Part shown: positions 15,662-23,772 of the stretch, piece by piece
Position numbering within the stretch: position 1 is the first letter of the stretch
Layout: every line of letters starts with the position of its first letter
Source of the DNA: an uncultured bacterium
GTDB lineage: Bacteria > Verrucomicrobiota > Kiritimatiellia > CAIKKV01 > CAITUY01
DNA length: 64,000 nucleotides
Direction of reading: 5' to 3'
Assembly (NCBI GenBank): GCA_903908715.1
Contig: CAIVSY010000016.1
Coordinates: 62,001 to 126,000 of the forward strand
The notes under the pieces: generated by a model
What the model saw: only the letters and a program-made list of their open reading frames with translations
Databases searched by the model: none
Told to the model about the DNA's origin: nothing
Program-made: the position numbers and the translations under genes

Positions 15662-17418
15662 TTCACACCTCTTGGAGTCTTCGGTTCATAATGCGTATGC
15701 AATAATTCATGGCAACGATGACTGTTGGGGGCGCCCAGGTATTCCTCGTATAGCCCCATGATGGCGGGATTCTCATGGGATTTGCGCAGGGACTTTCCGC
15801 CGTCGATCGCGTACAGAGCCTTTGCCCTGAGCCTTGCTAACTCAGGGTCCAATACGTGCATGCCACGTGGCGGGTACGGCTGTCCGCCTCCGGCAACACA
15901 GCCGCCCGGGCACGCCATGATCTCAATAATGTGATAAACTTTTTCACCGCTTAATACACGGTCGAGCAAATGCTTTGCATTCTGCAAGCCATTCGCAACG
16001 CCAATATTGATGTATTGTCCGTCAATCTCAATCGAGGTTTCCTTTACACCCTCCACGCCGCGCACCTGCTCGAAATCCAATTTGTCGAGCTCTTTGCCCG
16101 TGATGTTTTCATAGGCGGTTCGCAGTGCAGCCTCCATGACACCTCCTGTGGCCCCGAAGATATCCGCCGCGCCTGAAGAAACACCCAGCGGCGAATCAAA
16201 GGATCCGTCCTCAAGGTCCCGGAAATCGATCCCAAGACATTTCAGGATCCAGATCATCTCGCGCGTCGTCACCACCGCATCGGTGTACGGCTTGCCCCAT
16301 GGGGCCATATGTTCCGGTCGCTTCATCTCGAATTTCTTTGCCGTGCAAGGCATCACGGCTACGACAAATATCTTCTTCGGATCCATGCCGGTCTTCTCTG
16401 CGTAGAACGTCTTGAGAAGAGCCGAAAGCATGCTCATCGGGGACTTGCAAGTGGATGTCAGGGGGATTAATTCTGGATAAAAACGTTCCATGAAATTAAC
16501 CCATCCCGGAGAACAAGACGTGATCAACGGGAGCCGTTCCTGCTTCTTCAAGCGTTGAATGAATTCATTGGATTCCTCAATAATTGTGAGATCCGCGCCA
16601 AAGTTTGTGTCGAATACACGATGAAAACCGGCCATCCGCAGGGCGGTAACCATTTTGCCTGTCGTCGGAGTTCCCGGTTCATAACCGAACCCCTCCCCTA
16701 TGGCCGCCCGAATCGCGGGCGCCGTTTGCACCACAACATGCAGATCCGGATTTGCCAAAGCTTCAAAAACGGCTTCCGTTCCATCCTGTTCAACAAACGC
16801 TGCAGTCGGGCAAACATTGACGCACTGCCCGCAATGGATGCACACAGAATCGATCATGTTGTGGCCGTGAGCCGGTGTGACAACATTGTGGAATCCGCGA
16901 TGCTGCTGATCGAGGTTATGCACACCTTGCACCTCGTCACAAACGCGCACACAACGGCCGCACAGAATGCACTTCTCCGGATTCCGATGCACAGGCGATG
17001 ACTTATCCACGGGGAATCGCTTGCGCTCGCCCTGGAAAAGGCGTTCACGAACGCCAAGATCATAGGAGAGTTTCTGCAATTCACAAGTTCCGTTGCGTGT
17101 GCAGGTCTGGCAGTCCATCGGGTGATTGTCCAGAATCAGTTCCACTATATCCCTACGTAGACGCCTCAACAGAGGTGAGGAGGTCTTGACGCGCATCCCT
17201 TCGGCAACCGGGAACGTGCATGAAGCCACTGGATTGCGCTGGCCTTCAACCTCAACCACGCAAACACGGCAAGCTCCGATTACGCTTAAATCGGGATGAT
17301 AACACAACCGTGGCACGGAAATGTTAACCGCATCCGCGGCTTGAAGAATTGTGAATTTCTCGGGAACCGTCACCTTGGTTCCGTCGATCCACAATGTCAC
17401 ATGTTTTTCTGTTGTCAT
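15658..17418 (-). CDS. hydA: [FeFe] hydrogenase catalytic subunit HydA
   Basis: Reduces protons to H2, or the reverse, at the H-cluster in the cytoplasm. In order: plant-type [2Fe-2S] domain with CRVCVVEVEGQRNPVASC (about residues 47-65), His-Cys [4Fe-4S] (about 95-115), two [4Fe-4S] ferredoxin motifs (CILCGRCVRVC and CIHCGQCVNVCP), then the H-domain with TSCSPGWVNFMERFYP, MPCTAKKFE and EIMACPGGCVAGGGQP, and a C-terminal small-subunit region. The first H-domain motif has Ser where single-subunit clostridial enzymes usually have a second Cys. ATG at 17418 has an AAGGAAG site. Maturation genes hydE, hydF and hydG are not in the window. Confidence 0.96.
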   Translation of the reverse strand: MTTEKHVTLWIDGTKVTVPEKFTILQAADAVNISVPRLCYHPDLSVIGACRVCVVEVEGQRNPVASCTFPVAEGMRVKTSSPLLRRLRRDIVELILDNHPMDCQTCTRNGTCELQKLSYDLGVRERLFQGERKRFPVDKSSPVHRNPEKCILCGRCVRVCDEVQGVHNLDQQHRGFHNVVTPAHGHNMIDSVCIHCGQCVNVCPTAAFVEQDGTEAVFEALANPDLHVVVQTAPAIRAAIGEGFGYEPGTPTTGKMVTALRMAGFHRVFDTNFGADLTIIEESNEFIQRLKKQERLPLITSCSPGWVNFMERFYPELIPLTSTCKSPMSMLSALLKTFYAEKTGMDPKKIFVVAVMPCTAKKFEMKRPEHMAPWGKPYTDAVVTTREMIWILKCLGIDFRDLEDGSFDSPLGVSSGAADIFGATGGVMEAALRTAYENITGKELDKLDFEQVRGVEGVKETSIEIDGQYINIGVANGLQNAKHLLDRVLSGEKVYHIIEIMACPGGCVAGGGQPYPPRGMHVLDPELARLRAKALYAIDGGKSLRKSHENPAIMGLYEEYLGAPNSHRCHELLHTHYEPKTPRGVK

Positions 17419-17420
17419 GA

Positions 17421-19586
17421 TCACTTCCTTATTACCGCATCGAATTTGCATGCCTCTAAACACTGCCCGCACTTTATGCACCGGGTGGTGTCAATCACGT
17501 GTGCCTCCTTGGGCTTTCCGGTGATGCATTGAACGGGGCACTTTCGCTTGCAGGCGCCACAGCCAATGCATTTAACAGAGTCCACCACATAGCAAAGCAG
17601 GGCGGCACATACGCCGGCAGGGCAACGCTTTTCCCGGACATGGGCCTCATATTCCTCGCGGAAATGCTTGATCGTGCTGATCACGGGATTCGGCGCAGCC
17701 TGTCCCAGGCCGCAAAGGGACGTCCTTTTTACGGTATCCGCAAGCCGAAGCAATTTGTCTATATCGCCTTCCTGTCCCTTGCCCTCCGTGATGCGCTTAA
17801 GGATCTCGAGCATACGCTTCGTTCCTTCTCTGCAAGGCGTGCACTTGCCGCAGGATTCGTCTTGCGTGAAATCCAGGAAAAAGCGGGCTACATCCACCAT
17901 GCAGGAGTCTTCATCAATTACGATCATTCCTCCGCTGCCCATGATGGATCCTGCAGCTGCCAGCGATTCATAGTCAACCGGTGTATCCAGGTAGGATGCA
18001 GGGAGACATCCGCCGGCGGGACCTCCGGTTTGAACCGCTTTGAATTCTTTTCCGTTGCGTATCCCACCGCCGACATCATAAACAACCTCCCGGAGGGTTG
18101 TCCCCATGGGAACCTCAACCAAACCGGTGTTCGCTACCTTCCCGGCTAACGCGAATACCTTCGTCCCCTTGCTCTTTTCTGTCCCCAGGGAACTAAACCA
18201 CTCCGGGCCATCCAGAATGACAACCGGAATGTTGGCAAAGGTCTCAACATTATTGATAACCGTGGGCTTCCCCCACAACCCTTTGACCGCGGGGTACGGG
18301 GGGCGCGGCCGAGGCATCCCTCGCTCACCCTCGATGGAGCGGATCAAGGCTGTTTCTTCTCCACAAACAAACGCACCAGCTCCCAGTCGAATCTCGATAT
18401 CGAAGTCCCAGTCGGTTCCGAAGATCTTCTTTCCCAGAAAACCGGCCTTACGTGCGGCTGAAATGGCGATTTCGAGCCGCTGGATGGCTAACGGGTATTC
18501 CGCCCGTATATAGATATAACCTTGGCGTGATCCAATAGCATACCCGCCAATAATCATACCCTCGACAATGGTATGCGGATCACCTTCAATAGTGCTGCGA
18601 TCCATGAAGGCTCCGGGGTCGCCCTCATCCGCGTTGCAGATAATATACTTCTCATCACTCTTCTGCGACAGCGCGAAATTCCATTTCACGCCCGTGGGGA
18701 ATCCGCCGCCACCGCGCCCGCGTAATCCTGACTTTGTAACGGCATTGACCACGTCCAGCGGGGCCATCTCAGTCAACACCTTGACGGCAGCCTCATACCC
18801 GCCAACGGCCAAGTACTCATCCAGATCCTCGGGGTCTATGATCCCGCAGTTTCGCAGCGTGACTCGAAGCTGCTTGCCGAAGAAATGCACGTCCCCGAAA
18901 ATCGGGAAGAATCGATTGGTCAGCCGCTCACCCTGCCAGACGTTTTCCGCTACTGGCCGACCACCCGTCAGATGCTGCGTCACGATCTTCTTTACAACGT
19001 CCGGCGTTAACTTTTGGTAAAGGATGTTCTCGGGATAGACAAAAGCAACGGGCCCGCATTCACACAATCCATGGCATGCGGAACTTGTAATTGTGACATG
19101 GTCTGACAATCCAGCCTTTGCAACTTCCTGCGCGAAGAGATCCTCAAGCGCAATCGCATCCCCCTTGAGGCAATGGGCGCCACCGCAGACCGCGATAACC
19201 TGACGAGCGGAATGAATCCCTGCGGCATAACGCATGGTCAACTCTTCGACAGGCTTCCCGCCGAGCACATGAGATTCAAAAACGCGATCCACCTTGTCGG
19301 GCTTCATGTGGATGTACTTGCTGGGAATCGCACTCTTGCTGACAATCGTAACCACCGGCTCCATGTCACATTTGCCTGTACATCCGACACGGCTGAGGAC
19401 GACATCCTTGAGCTGGTGCTTTTTCAACAAAGCGGAAAGCCGCTCATAGACCTCATTGGCGCCTGCAGCGTTTTCGCAAGTCGCAGAACCAACCGTGATG
19501 CGCATACGCGCCTGGTATTTCCGTTCAAAGAGACGTTGTTCAGCCTTTCGCCGAAGTTCCCGTAGTCGCTCCATTGGTTTCTTCAT
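17421..19586 (-). CDS. hydB: NAD-linked [FeFe] hydrogenase flavoprotein subunit HydB (NuoF-like)
   Basis: A 721-residue NuoF-type protein that exchanges electrons with NAD(H) through FMN. In order: an N-terminal coil (about 1-28), two successive thioredoxin-like [2Fe-2S] domains (about 28-120 with CENAAG and CTGKCDMEPV; about 121-215 with AHCLKGDA and CHGLCECGPV), the FMN/NAD domain (about 240-480 with GLRGRGGGGFPTG and NADEGDPGAF), an SLBB region, the CGKCTPCREG [4Fe-4S] site near 580 and a C-terminal pair of [4Fe-4S] motifs (CIGCGACKRKCP, CIKCGQCLEACK). HydB of this class usually shows one N-terminal thioredoxin-like domain, so the second is extra. The gene follows rex by 19 bases and hydA begins two bases after it. 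Confidence 0.95.
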   Translation of the reverse strand: MKKPMERLRELRRKAEQRLFERKYQARMRITVGSATCENAAGANEVYERLSALLKKHQLKDVVLSRVGCTGKCDMEPVVTIVSKSAIPSKYIHMKPDKVDRVFESHVLGGKPVEELTMRYAAGIHSARQVIAVCGGAHCLKGDAIALEDLFAQEVAKAGLSDHVTITSSACHGLCECGPVAFVYPENILYQKLTPDVVKKIVTQHLTGGRPVAENVWQGERLTNRFFPIFGDVHFFGKQLRVTLRNCGIIDPEDLDEYLAVGGYEAAVKVLTEMAPLDVVNAVTKSGLRGRGGGGFPTGVKWNFALSQKSDEKYIICNADEGDPGAFMDRSTIEGDPHTIVEGMIIGGYAIGSRQGYIYIRAEYPLAIQRLEIAISAARKAGFLGKKIFGTDWDFDIEIRLGAGAFVCGEETALIRSIEGERGMPRPRPPYPAVKGLWGKPTVINNVETFANIPVVILDGPEWFSSLGTEKSKGTKVFALAGKVANTGLVEVPMGTTLREVVYDVGGGIRNGKEFKAVQTGGPAGGCLPASYLDTPVDYESLAAAGSIMGSGGMIVIDEDSCMVDVARFFLDFTQDESCGKCTPCREGTKRMLEILKRITEGKGQEGDIDKLLRLADTVKRTSLCGLGQAAPNPVISTIKHFREEYEAHVREKRCPAGVCAALLCYVVDSVKCIGCGACKRKCPVQCITGKPKEAHVIDTTRCIKCGQCLEACKFDAVIRK

Positions 19587-19605
19587 TCCTTTTCCTTCCT
19601 GTTGA

Positions 19606-20301
19606 TTACGTAGACTTCTTGGCTTCGGGAACCGACAGGCCTGTGGCCATTCTCGGTTCGCTGATCTTCACTGCATACGCCAGTTCTCGCAAACTGGCCA
19701 GGACGCGCGCATCGACAACAGAGACCTTTCGAGGCACAAGCAGGTGGGCTGTCGTCAGATTCAAAAGGCCACGGACCCCTGCAAGGATCAGACGATCCGC
19801 CACCTGTTGCGCAGCATGATGCGGGACGGCGACAATACCAATATCAACATCCTGGCCGCATACAACACCGGCGAGTTCGTCCATCGACTGAACCACCAAT
19901 TTCCCTACCTTCTTTCCGACGACCGAGGAACTTATATCGAATACCCCGCAGATTTTGAAGGATTGACGAGCGAACTCCTCATGCAATGCGAGAGCGCGGC
20001 CAAGATTCCCCGCACCGACAACCACGCAACAGATTTCATGATCTGCTCCCAATGTTGCGGATAGAGAAGCTTCAAGCCCCGCCGTCATGTAACCACGCTT
20101 GCTTATGCCTGAGAAATCAATATGCGATAAGTCCTGGCGCACGGTTGAGCTGGTTAAACCAAGTGCTTCCCCAAGTTCTGCCGACGACACCCATTCCACT
20201 CCTGCCTGACGCAAGCGTTGTGCCTGCGTCAGATATTTCGGCAATCTCCGAACCACGGATTGCGGAATGCGTACTTGATCGTTGTGCGTTGTTGAAATCA
20301 T
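19606..20301 (-). CDS. rex: Redox-sensing transcriptional repressor Rex
   Basis: A 231-residue repressor that binds DNA when the NADH/NAD+ ratio is low and leaves it when NADH rises. The N-terminal winged helix (about 1-80) has LPKYLTQAQRLRQAGVEWVS and SSTVRQDLSHID for operator recognition; the Rossmann domain begins CCVVVGAGNLGRALALHEEF, followed by the domain-swap region with VGKKVGKLVV and IGIVAVPHHAAQQVADRL. ATG at 20301 has TAGAGG upstream. It is the first gene of the hydrogenase operon and has two Rex-type sites just upstream, so it should repress itself and hydBAC. This fits NADH disposal by hydrogen production. Confidence 0.95.
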   Translation of the reverse strand: MISTTHNDQVRIPQSVVRRLPKYLTQAQRLRQAGVEWVSSAELGEALGLTSSTVRQDLSHIDFSGISKRGYMTAGLEASLSATLGADHEICCVVVGAGNLGRALALHEEFARQSFKICGVFDISSSVVGKKVGKLVVQSMDELAGVVCGQDVDIGIVAVPHHAAQQVADRLILAGVRGLLNLTTAHLLVPRKVSVVDARVLASLRELAYAVKISEPRMATGLSVPEAKKST

Positions 20302-20312
20302 AAAACCTCTAA

Positions 20313-20342
20313 ACAATAACAGTACGCTCGTCGTAATGTCAA
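20313..20342 (-). promoter_or_regulatory. Possible rex-hyd promoter overlapping the operator
   Basis: On the minus strand TTGACA (complement of 20337-20342) is followed after 18 bases by TATTGT (complement of 20313-20318). The -35 is perfect and lies across the first Rex site, so bound Rex would block RNA polymerase. The -10 is weak and sits close to the ribosome site, so a promoter further upstream is also possible. Confidence 0.35.
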
Positions 20343-20351
20343 ACGTTTAAC
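20338..20351. promoter_or_regulatory. Rex operator 1
   Basis: The sequence reads GTCAA-ACGT-TTAAC, an inverted repeat with one mismatched pair that fits the core of the Rex site (GTTAA-N4-TTAAC). It is 37 bases upstream of the rex start codon. Confidence 0.7.
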
Positions 20352-20365
20352 GTTAAGATTTTAAC
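20352..20365. promoter_or_regulatory. Rex operator 2
   Basis: The sequence reads GTTAA-GATT-TTAAC, an exact match to the GTTAA-N4-TTAAC core. It abuts operator 1 with no gap, so the two centres are 14 bases apart and two Rex dimers would sit close together on the helix. Confidence 0.75.
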
Positions 20366-20499
20366 ATCTTCATTTCATCGCGAAAAGCGAACGCAACGAT
20401 TGACAATCGGTAGTGAAAAAAATCTTAAAATGGAGTTGACGCTTTAGTCAGGAGCGACTATTTTCCCTCATCAGTAAGTCAAGTATGCATATCAATCTA

Positions 20500-20520
20500 T
20501 TGTGTTGTGTTGTGTGTTGT
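20500..20520. repeat. Short TTGTG-type simple repeat
   Basis: TTGTG units repeat about four times imperfectly in the tetR leader region, upstream of the palindrome at 20543-20552. No function is evident. Confidence 0.7.
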
Positions 20521-20542
20521 TTGCATATCTGTTGTATAAGAA

Positions 20543-20552
20543 CACAATTGTG
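20543..20552. promoter_or_regulatory. Palindrome upstream of the TetR gene, possible operator
   Basis: CACAATTGTG is a perfect 10-base palindrome 37 bases before the regulator start and just downstream of a TATAAG -10-like box (20535-20540). TetR proteins usually bind such sites beside their own gene. Short palindromes also occur by chance. Confidence 0.35.
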
Positions 20553-20588
20553 AATCGCCTCAGTCACCTCTGACGACGCAGGACATGG

Positions 20589-21245
20589 TTGTGTGGGCAA
20601 GAACAAATGGACGATCCAGAGCCAAAACGTGAGGGTGGCCGAGCTGCCAGACGAGCCTCCGCCACTCATCAGAAGCTCCTGCACGCCGCCCTCTCTACCT
20701 TTACAACCCATGGGTTTGAAGGTTGTGCGATTGAAGACATTACCGAACGAGCTGATGTGGGAAAAGGCACATTTTATCGTCATTTCCACGATAAGCATGC
20801 AGTTTTGGTGGAACTTCTGCAAAGTGCCGTGCAATTGATTGAGGGGCGGATCACGACCATTCATCCACGACCAGGCAACCTTTCCGATGCAATTGGGACT
20901 TTCTTCAAGGCATATGCATGGGCATTCCGGGAAAGAGTCGAGTTGTTTGTCCTATTGACACAGACGCAAAGCATGATGGCTACCCGCGGAGTTTTGTATC
21001 CGGACGTGGAGCCACTCTTTCAGCGACTGTGGGGTATTCTGGATCAGTTCCTGGCGCAATATCTTCCGCCTTCTATGCCTACTGAAACCCGGCAGACTTA
21101 TATTGTCATGCTATGCGGACTGATGTCGGGCGCATTGGTGGCGGGGATACCCGGAATGTCCGCCGCAATCGCCATTGAAAAGGCCGAAGCCCTCGGTGAA
21201 GCGATGGCTCCAGCAATCGCAGAGCACTTGAGGTGTACCGTGTAA
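20589..21245 (+). CDS. TetR/AcrR family transcriptional regulator
   Basis: A 218-residue repressor-type protein. The N-terminal helix-turn-helix (about residues 22-68) contains LLHAALSTFTTHGFEGCAIE and ADVGKGTFYRHFHDKHAVLV, the TetR signature; the C-terminal ligand domain is helical and unremarkable (about 75-215). The TTG at 20589 has AGGA five bases upstream; the ATG at 20607 is an alternative start with a poor site. It is transcribed in the same direction as the aminomutase gene, 74 bases ahead of it, and probably controls that operon. The inducer is unknown. Confidence 0.88.
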   Translation: MCGQEQMDDPEPKREGGRAARRASATHQKLLHAALSTFTTHGFEGCAIEDITERADVGKGTFYRHFHDKHAVLVELLQSAVQLIEGRITTIHPRPGNLSDAIGTFFKAYAWAFRERVELFVLLTQTQSMMATRGVLYPDVEPLFQRLWGILDQFLAQYLPPSMPTETRQTYIVMLCGLMSGALVAGIPGMSAAIAIEKAEALGEAMAPAIAEHLRCTV

Positions 21246-21319
21246 ACCGACTTTCAGGAATACTCAATGGTTGATTGTACGTGTTTATGAAAGAGAGCAA
21301 TTTCAGGGAGATATGAAAA

Positions 21320-22723
21320 ATGAACGGTGAAGTTGTAAATGAGACAGTCAAAGGCAATGACGAACCTCCGCTTTCCTCGGAACCTCCTGCGGCAGAAGCA
21401 ACCGCTCTTTCCGTCTCTTGCGCCCTCCCCCGGCCTGCCCAGAATCCGAAATGGAGTGACTGGCGTTGGCAAATTCGCAATCGTATTCGTTCCTTTCAGG
21501 AGCTGACAGATTTCTTTCCTTCGTTGCGCTCTCAAACTGGAATTGCCAAGGTCGCCGAGAAATATCCGATGGCAATCACGCCTTACTACGCATCTCTCAT
21601 TCGCAGCGCCGATTTGTCCGATCCAATCTTCCTGATGAGTGTTCCGCAGGGGCAGGAATTGTTTGCGCCTGAATTCCTGCATGCCGATCCTTTGGAGGAA
21701 GAGGAGGACATGCCCGTTCCGGGGCTTGTACACCGGTATCGCGACCGCGCGTTGTTAATGGCTACAACCATGTGTTCCATGTATTGTCGGCACTGCACCC
21801 GGAAGCGAGTGGCTGGCTATCAGGAATCCTCCATTTCCGTTCAGCAACTGAATGACATTGTCACGTACTTGAAGGCCCATCCGGAAATCAAGGACGTGAT
21901 TATTTCCGGCGGCGATCCGCTGACCATGGCCACATCCCTCTTGGAACGCATCCTCATGGCCGTGCGGTCAGTGCCAAGCGTCGAAATCATCCGGCTGGGG
22001 ACCCGCGTCCCCGTGGTGCTGCCGCAGCGGATTACGAATGAGCTAACGCAAATGCTGGCAAAGTATCATCCGGTCTGGGTTAATACCCATTTTAATCATC
22101 CCAATGAGGTTACGCCTGAATCACAAGCGGCGTGCGCACGGCTGGCCAACGCGGGGATACCCCTTGGCAACCAAAGCGTCCTGCTGAAGGGGGTTAATGA
22201 CTCTCCGCAAGTCATGGAAGAACTCTGCAGGGCTCTGGTGAGGTCGCGAGTGCGGCCGTACTACCTCTTTCAATGCGACCTGGTTCGTGGCGTGGAGCAT
22301 CTGAGGACGCCCCTGAGCCGAGGAATCGAGATCATGGAGTATCTGCGTGGCCGATTGAGCGGGTTGGCAATCCCCACCTTCGTTGTGGATACACCCCATG
22401 GGGGTGGGAAGATTCCTATTCTCCCCAATTACATTGTCTCAATGAGTCCCAGTCATACCGTGCTGCGAAATTACGAGGGTATGATTGTGAATTATCCTGA
22501 ACCCGTCGTGCGGGAAACGCATGGTCGAGCCAACAATTGCGGCAAGAGCCATACTCCGGGGGTTTGGGAATTATCGGCCGGTCATTCATCCGTCATAGCC
22601 CCATCGGGTGCTGCGCGGCAGAAGCGAAGAGCAGGCAGGAAAAACCATCGTGCTGAAGATGTTGCTACGCATCCCGAGTTCAGTAGCCTGCTTCAGTCCA
22701 TCCTCTCGGAATCGGGAGGCTGA
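21320..22723 (+). CDS. kamA: Lysine 2,3-aminomutase-like radical SAM enzyme
   Basis: Moves the alpha-amino group of an amino acid to the beta carbon, using S-adenosylmethionine, a [4Fe-4S] cluster and pyridoxal phosphate. The cluster motif is C152-x3-C156-x2-C159 (MCSMYCRHCTRKR). GGDPL follows near 195. The residues that bind the lysine side-chain amine in clostridial lysine 2,3-aminomutase, Asp293 and Asp330, are both kept here as D320 (FQCDL) and D357 (FVVDTP) with the same spacing, and the PLP lysine is K364 in PHGGGK. This favours lysine over glutamate as substrate. About 45 N-terminal residues and 65 C-terminal residues are extra. GGGAG precedes the ATG. The operon context argues against a role on elongation factor P (EpmB). 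Confidence 0.9.
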   Translation: MNGEVVNETVKGNDEPPLSSEPPAAEATALSVSCALPRPAQNPKWSDWRWQIRNRIRSFQELTDFFPSLRSQTGIAKVAEKYPMAITPYYASLIRSADLSDPIFLMSVPQGQELFAPEFLHADPLEEEEDMPVPGLVHRYRDRALLMATTMCSMYCRHCTRKRVAGYQESSISVQQLNDIVTYLKAHPEIKDVIISGGDPLTMATSLLERILMAVRSVPSVEIIRLGTRVPVVLPQRITNELTQMLAKYHPVWVNTHFNHPNEVTPESQAACARLANAGIPLGNQSVLLKGVNDSPQVMEELCRALVRSRVRPYYLFQCDLVRGVEHLRTPLSRGIEIMEYLRGRLSGLAIPTFVVDTPHGGGKIPILPNYIVSMSPSHTVLRNYEGMIVNYPEPVVRETHGRANNCGKSHTPGVWELSAGHSSVIAPSGAARQKRRAGRKNHRAEDVATHPEFSSLLQSILSESGG

Positions 22724-22779
22724 GGGTTGGAATTGCAGCTTGCGTTCTTCCCCTTTTCACACTCGGCAAGGAATTGATC

Positions 22780-23772
22780 GTGAAAACCAGAATCGGAATG
22801 ACATACGATTTGCGCAGCGATTATCTCGCCTTGGGATATAAGGAGGAAGAAGTGGCAGAGTTCGATGCGGATATCACCATCGACTCGCTGGAGGCAGCCA
22901 TCCATGACTTGGGATACACTCCCGTTCGGATTGGAAACGCCCGGAAATTGTGTGCAAGGCTATGTGTCGGAGACAGATGGGATATGGTATTCAATATTGC
23001 CGAGGGTATGGGGGACCGGAATCGCGAAGCCCAGGTACCAAGTCTATTGGATATTTTCAAGATCCCATACACTTTTTCCGATCCATTGGTCTGCGCGGTG
23101 ACCCTCGATAAGGCGGTCGCGAAGCGAATCCTCCAGTCCGCAGGCATCCGTACACCTCGGTTTCAGGTTGTTCAGACAGCAGCAGACTGCAGCCAGGTCG
23201 ATTTGGGTTACCCGCTTTTTGCGAAGCCCATAGCTGAAGGCACCGGTAAAGGGATAGATAAGGACTCGAAAGTTGATTCCGTGGAGCAACTTCAGGCGAT
23301 CTGTGCGGCGTTGCTGGCAAGACATCAGCAGCCTGTGCTTGTTGAGGAATATCTTCCTGGCCGTGAGTTCACGGTTGGAGTTCTTGGATCCGGCCGTACG
23401 GCTCGCGTGTTGGGCACAATGGAGGTTGCGATTCGCCCTAATGCAGAGACCTCCATTTATTCATACGAAGTCAAGGAAAAGTGTGATGAGTTTGTGGACT
23501 ATAGTCGACCTGCACGCACACCCGAAATATTGGCGGTTGAACAACTTGCATTGGCTGCATATAAGGCATTGGAAGTCCGTGATGCCGGGCGTGTGGATAT
23601 CAGAATGGATCGAGATGGCGCTGCAGCCTTCATGGAAGTTAATCCGTTGCCAGGCTTGAATCCTGGTCACTCCGATCTGCCGATGATTGCGACTCAGGAG
23701 GGAATGTCATACAAGGAACTGATCGGCTCTGTTTTGGAGAGCGCATTCCGCAGGGCTGCTGGCGCCAAATGA
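22780..23772 (+). CDS. ATP-grasp ligase related to D-Ala-D-Ala ligase
   Basis: A 330-residue ATP-grasp enzyme. These join a carboxylate to an amine through an acyl phosphate, using ATP. The N-terminal domain contains DMVFNIAEGMGDRNREAQVP (about residues 67-86), the binding loop region is PLFAKPIAEGTGKGIDKDSK (about 145-165), and the Mg-binding end of the active site is VDIRMDRDG followed by FMEVNPLPGLNPGHSD (about 270-300). It lacks the small Ala-binding signature I would expect of true Ddl, so another substrate is likely. GTG at 22780 has AAGGA seven bases upstream. Its last bases overlap the next gene (ATGA), coupling their translation. It lies 56 bases after the aminomutase gene. Confidence 0.85.
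   Translation: MKTRIGMTYDLRSDYLALGYKEEEVAEFDADITIDSLEAAIHDLGYTPVRIGNARKLCARLCVGDRWDMVFNIAEGMGDRNREAQVPSLLDIFKIPYTFSDPLVCAVTLDKAVAKRILQSAGIRTPRFQVVQTAADCSQVDLGYPLFAKPIAEGTGKGIDKDSKVDSVEQLQAICAALLARHQQPVLVEEYLPGREFTVGVLGSGRTARVLGTMEVAIRPNAETSIYSYEVKEKCDEFVDYSRPARTPEILAVEQLALAAYKALEVRDAGRVDIRMDRDGAAAFMEVNPLPGLNPGHSDLPMIATQEGMSYKELIGSVLESAFRRAAGAK

Noticed and set aside
20400..20431. TTGACA followed by TAAAAT as a plus-strand promoter for the TetR gene
   Set aside because: The spacer of 20 bases is too long and the region is about 160 bases upstream of the gene.
20500..20520. TTGTG repeats considered as a CRISPR-like or regulatory array
   Set aside because: The units are five bases, imperfect and too few; they look like a simple-sequence tract.
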